From contig NZ_JABSNO010000003.1 in the NCBI RefSeq assembly GCF_013294015.1, positions 1 through 64,000 on the forward strand: a stretch of 64,000 bases of DNA, read 5' to 3'. Numbering within the stretch: position 1 is the stretch's first letter; every line of letters starts with the position of its first letter. Positions 61,441 through 64,000 of this stretch are shown here, piece after piece. Origin of the DNA: Frigoriflavimonas asaccharolytica (GTDB lineage: Bacteria > Bacteroidota > Bacteroidia > Flavobacteriales > Weeksellaceae). A program made the position numbers and the translations under genes. Below the pieces are notes generated by a model. That model had not been told where the DNA came from, did no database searches, and worked only from the letters and a program-made list of their open reading frames with translations.

Positions 61441-62021
61441 ACTTAGATTTTGAAAAAGGGAATGGATTACTTCCTGCAATTATACAAGATAGCCGCACTC
61501 AACAGGTTTTAATGTTGGGATATATGAACGAAGAAGCTCTAGAATTGACGAAAAATGATGGTAGAGTTCATTTCTTTAGCCGAACAAAAAATAGAATTTG
61601 GTTGAAAGGCGAAACCTCAGAAAATTATCTTTATGTAAAAAACATCAAAGAAGATTGTGATTCTGATGCGCTCTTAATTCAAGTAAAACCTGCCGGAAAT
61701 GTTTGTCACACTGGAACTTACAGTTGTTTTGAAGAAAAGACTTCTAAAGGATTTTTATATGAATTAGAAGAAACTATTTCTGAAAGAATAGACCAAAAAG
61801 TGGAGAAATCTTACACCTACGATTTATACCAACGCGGCATCAATAAAATGGCGCAGAAAGTAGGAGAGGAAGCTGTAGAATTAGTGATAGAGGCAAAAGA
61901 CGACGATGCCAATTTATTTAAAGGTGAAGCTGCAGATTTATTGTACCACTTTTTGATACTTTTGAAAGCAAAATCTTTTAAACTATCAGATATCGAAGAA
62001 ATTTTAATGGAAAGAAGATAA
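61437..62021 (+). CDS. hisIE: Bifunctional phosphoribosyl-AMP cyclohydrolase/phosphoribosyl-ATP pyrophosphatase
   Basis: A 194-residue fused enzyme catalysing steps two and three of the pathway. The N-terminal HisI domain (about residues 1-110) has [46 protein letters not shown] and [10 protein letters not shown], with zinc-binding Cys residues. The C-terminal HisE domain (about 110-194) has [20 protein letters not shown] and [14 protein letters not shown]. It is the last gene, completing an eight-gene operon for the full pathway. Confidence 0.95.
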   Translation: MNLDFEKGNGLLPAIIQDSRTQQVLMLGYMNEEALELTKNDGRVHFFSRTKNRIWLKGETSENYLYVKNIKEDCDSDALLIQVKPAGNVCHTGTYSCFEEKTSKGFLYELEETISERIDQKVEKSYTYDLYQRGINKMAQKVGEEAVELVIEAKDDDANLFKGEAADLLYHFLILLKAKSFKLSDIEEILMERR

Positions 62022-62074
62022 TATCAAACTTTTTTGAATAAATTGCTCAATTTCTTTTAAAATTTTTTCATTGT

Positions 62075-62563
62075 TTACTTGTCCTTTTGGCTGTCTTTGC
62101 TTTTTTGCGCAGAATCTTTACTTTGCAAAGCATTTAAAAAATTGCGCAAATATTGATCTAAACATGGTTTGTAAGAACTATGATTTGGATTTCTAAAGAA
62201 AGCGCTTAATTCGTGCTTACTCATTTTAACTGCGGATTTGTGAAATAATTCTAGTATTTGGTCGGAATCTAAATTCAACGCAATTTTTAGTTTTTTTAAG
62301 ATGATATTATTGTTCAAAACTTTTTCAGGTTTTGGAGATTCACCTTCTCGTTTTCCGCGTTTTTCTATGATTAATCCGTCTAAAAATGTTGCAAAATCTA
62401 CGTCTCGCATTTCTACAAAATTTTCTTCGTCTTCTCGTTTTAGCCAATTAACAATCTGACTTTCATCTGTTTTGTAATTGGTTAAATTGTAGATGCGTTG
62501 CATTTTGGCATCTGGATAATTAAATAAAAATCTTATTCTTCGGAATATGTCGTTGTTGGTCAT
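62075..62563 (-). CDS. DUF1456 (YehS-like) family protein
   Basis: A 162-residue protein with the two internal repeats of DUF1456. The first has NDIFRRIRFLFNYPDAKM and VNWLKREDEENF, the second NNIILKKLKIALNLDSDQI and VKMSKHELSAFFRNPNHSSY. The C-terminus is a charged tail (SKDSAQKSKDSQKDK). The function of the family is unknown. It converges on hisIE with 53 bp between stops. It is a separate unit from the upstream nitrilase gene (152-bp gap). Confidence 0.85.
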   Translation of the reverse strand: MTNNDIFRRIRFLFNYPDAKMQRIYNLTNYKTDESQIVNWLKREDEENFVEMRDVDFATFLDGLIIEKRGKREGESPKPEKVLNNNIILKKLKIALNLDSDQILELFHKSAVKMSKHELSAFFRNPNHSSYKPCLDQYLRNFLNALQSKDSAQKSKDSQKDK

Positions 62564-62715
62564 GGAATAGTTTTGCGTTAATAAAAATGCGATTTAGTCT
62601 TCATTTTTCAACTTTCTCGCAGATTTTAATGTGTTATAGTAATTGCTATTAACTCATTCTGCGAGAAATTTTTTATGAAAAATTTTAGGATTATGGGTGA
62701 TCTGTGATTACAAAA

Positions 62716-64000
62716 TTAAGCATCTTTTAAATCTTTAACTTCATACAGATCTTTTCTACGATCGCTCATCGTTCTTACAGCACCGTTGTAATGCAAATCT
62801 TTCAATAAATTTAAATCTACATCTACAATCAATGTCATTTCAGAATTTGGCGTGGCTTCACCTTTCACTGCATTGCTTGGGAAAGCAAAATCTGATGGTG
62901 TAAAGACTGCGGCTTGGCCAAACTGAATATCCATATTATTTACACCCGGAAGATTTCCTACACAACCTGCAATCGCAACATAGCATTCATTTTCCACTGC
63001 TCTTGCTGCAGCACAAACGCGAACTCTGGTATATGCATTTTGAGTATCTGTGAGGTAAGGAACGAATAAAATTTTCATCCCTTGATCTGCCAAAAGTCTT
63101 GGTAATTCTGGAAATTCAACATCATAACAGATAATTAAACCAATTTTTCCGCAGTCTGTATCAAAAACTTTGATGCTATCTCCACCTTTCATCCCGTAAT
63201 AGCGTTTTTCATTCGGTGTGATGTGTATTTTGCGGTATTCATCTATTTTCCCATCACGATGAAGAAGGTATGAAATATTAAAAAGTTCGCCATTTTCTTC
63301 AATCGGCATACTTCCAGAAATGATATTTACGTTATAAGAAATAGCAAATTCTGAAATTTTATTTTTAATTTCTTCTGTTAATTTTGCCAATTCAAACATA
63401 CTTTCTCGCTCTTTCATATGGTTGAAAGGTGCGAGTAGAGGCGTATTGAACAATTCTGGAAACAATACGAAATCTGATTTGTAATCTCCCAAAGTATTTA
63501 CAAAAAATTCTACCTGATCATAAAAATCTTCAATTGTTTTAAAATGTCGCATTTGCCATTGCACCAATCCTAAACGAATGATGCTATCTTGCATGGTAGA
63601 AACTGTATTTTTTTTGCTGTAGTAAATGTTATTCCATTGAAGTAGAACTGCGTTTTCTTTGGAAGATTCGTCTTCTGGAAGATAATTTTTTAAAACTCTT
63701 ACGGGCAAAAAATTATTCGCAAGCTGAAAGCTTAAAACTGAATCGTATATTTCTTTGTCGCGTACTTTTTCAATATACATTCTAGGCGTCAAATCTTTAC
63801 TATATTCCCCATAATTTGGAATTCTACCACCTAAAATTATCGATTTTAAATTTAATTGTTCGCACAATTCTTTTCTGGCATCATATAATCTTCTTGCCAA
63901 TCGCAATTCTCTGAATTTTGGATCTACAAAAACCTCAATTCCATAAAGTACATTTCCGTTTTCTGTATGCGTATTGAAGGTATAATCTCCGGTAACTTCT
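62716..64000 (-). CDS. GNAT-carbon-nitrogen hydrolase (nitrilase superfamily) fusion, 5' end beyond the window
   Basis: An open frame runs from a stop at 62716 to the right edge without interruption, so the gene continues past 64000. The visible N-terminal part (FVDPKFRELRLARRLYDARK, then NFLPVRVLKNYLPED) is the end of a GNAT acetyltransferase domain. A nitrilase-superfamily domain follows with all three catalytic residues: Glu in FPELFNTPLL, Lys in YRKIHITPNE and Cys in GLIICYDVEFPEL. Proteins with this fusion are widespread but their substrate is not established. No start can be assigned. Confidence 0.9.
   Translation of the reverse strand, partial: EVTGDYTFNTHTENGNVLYGIEVFVDPKFRELRLARRLYDARKELCEQLNLKSIILGGRIPNYGEYSKDLTPRMYIEKVRDKEIYDSVLSFQLANNFLPVRVLKNYLPEDESSKENAVLLQWNNIYYSKKNTVSTMQDSIIRLGLVQWQMRHFKTIEDFYDQVEFFVNTLGDYKSDFVLFPELFNTPLLAPFNHMKERESMFELAKLTEEIKNKISEFAISYNVNIISGSMPIEENGELFNISYLLHRDGKIDEYRKIHITPNEKRYYGMKGGDSIKVFDTDCGKIGLIICYDVEFPELPRLLADQGMKILFVPYLTDTQNAYTRVRVCAAARAVENECYVAIAGCVGNLPGVNNMDIQFGQAAVFTPSDFAFPSNAVKGEATPNSEMTLIVDVDLNLLKDLHYNGAVRTMSDRRKDLYEVKDLKDA

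Noticed and set aside
1-64000. tRNA, rRNA, tmRNA or other structural RNA genes
   Set aside because: Intergenic regions were read for cloverleaf-like arms and conserved rRNA stretches; none was convincing. A covariance search would be needed to exclude small RNAs.

Overview
The window is a low-GC (roughly one third G+C) stretch of chromosome from a member of the Bacteroidota, class Flavobacteriia, most like the Chryseobacterium/Weeksellaceae group. The evidence is three proteins with type IX secretion (T9SS) sorting domains, promoters of the Bacteroidota type (-33 TTG or TTTG, -7 TAnnTTTG), a six-repeat ribosomal protein S1, Bacteroidota families such as DUF3098, and frequent TTG/GTG starts. 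The assignment comes from family recognition only. No rRNA, tRNA or CRISPR array was seen.

Layout. 1-1652: decayed mobile DNA (an IS91-like transposase fragment, a RayT-like transposase stub, a 21-bp tandem array) beside a Xre/RES toxin-antitoxin pair. 1949-10293: housekeeping genes (M28 peptidase, VOC protein, K+ channel, Nif3 plus a coiled-coil partner, acyl-CoA ligase and acyl-CoA dehydrogenase). 10428-18393: a lipoprotein plus a T9SS reprolysin-like protease, DUF2891 plus an unusual dikinase-like lipoprotein, then DUF4956 and release factor 3 on the other strand. 18610-24906: CPBP protease, RdgB, RNase Z, a TIGR02757 protein and a large T9SS type B surface protein. 25021-25523: a second 21-bp array and a dispersed repeat. 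25636-30231: rsmA, ftsX, DUF3098, uppP, truB and an rluF-like gene. 30493-33407: a two-component system and a MerR regulator. 33648-38621: rpsA, an M36 metalloprotease and rplS.

39043-47247: the two subunits of a 3-oxoacid CoA-transferase, split by three opposite-strand genes (a NACHT NTPase that may be an antiphage gene, an ABC exporter, an S9 peptidase). 47257-48865: a frameshifted small membrane protein, an XRE regulator and a 748-bp AT-rich intergenic region with repeated palindromes and two DnaA-box-like 9-mers. 48866-54871: M14 peptidase, NlpC/P60 lipoprotein, dapD and three glycosyltransferases. 54884-62021: a complete histidine operon hisGDCBHA-F-IE behind a leader peptide and attenuator. 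62075-64000: DUF1456 and a GNAT-nitrilase fusion cut by the window edge.

Three families of dispersed, partly inverted repeats (about 130 to 205 bp) each occur twice in intergenic positions. The observations most worth following are the dikinase-like lipoprotein with its DUF2891 neighbour, the NACHT gene inside the split CoA-transferase locus, the two related 21-bp arrays, the operator/DnaA-box intergenic region, and the his attenuator.
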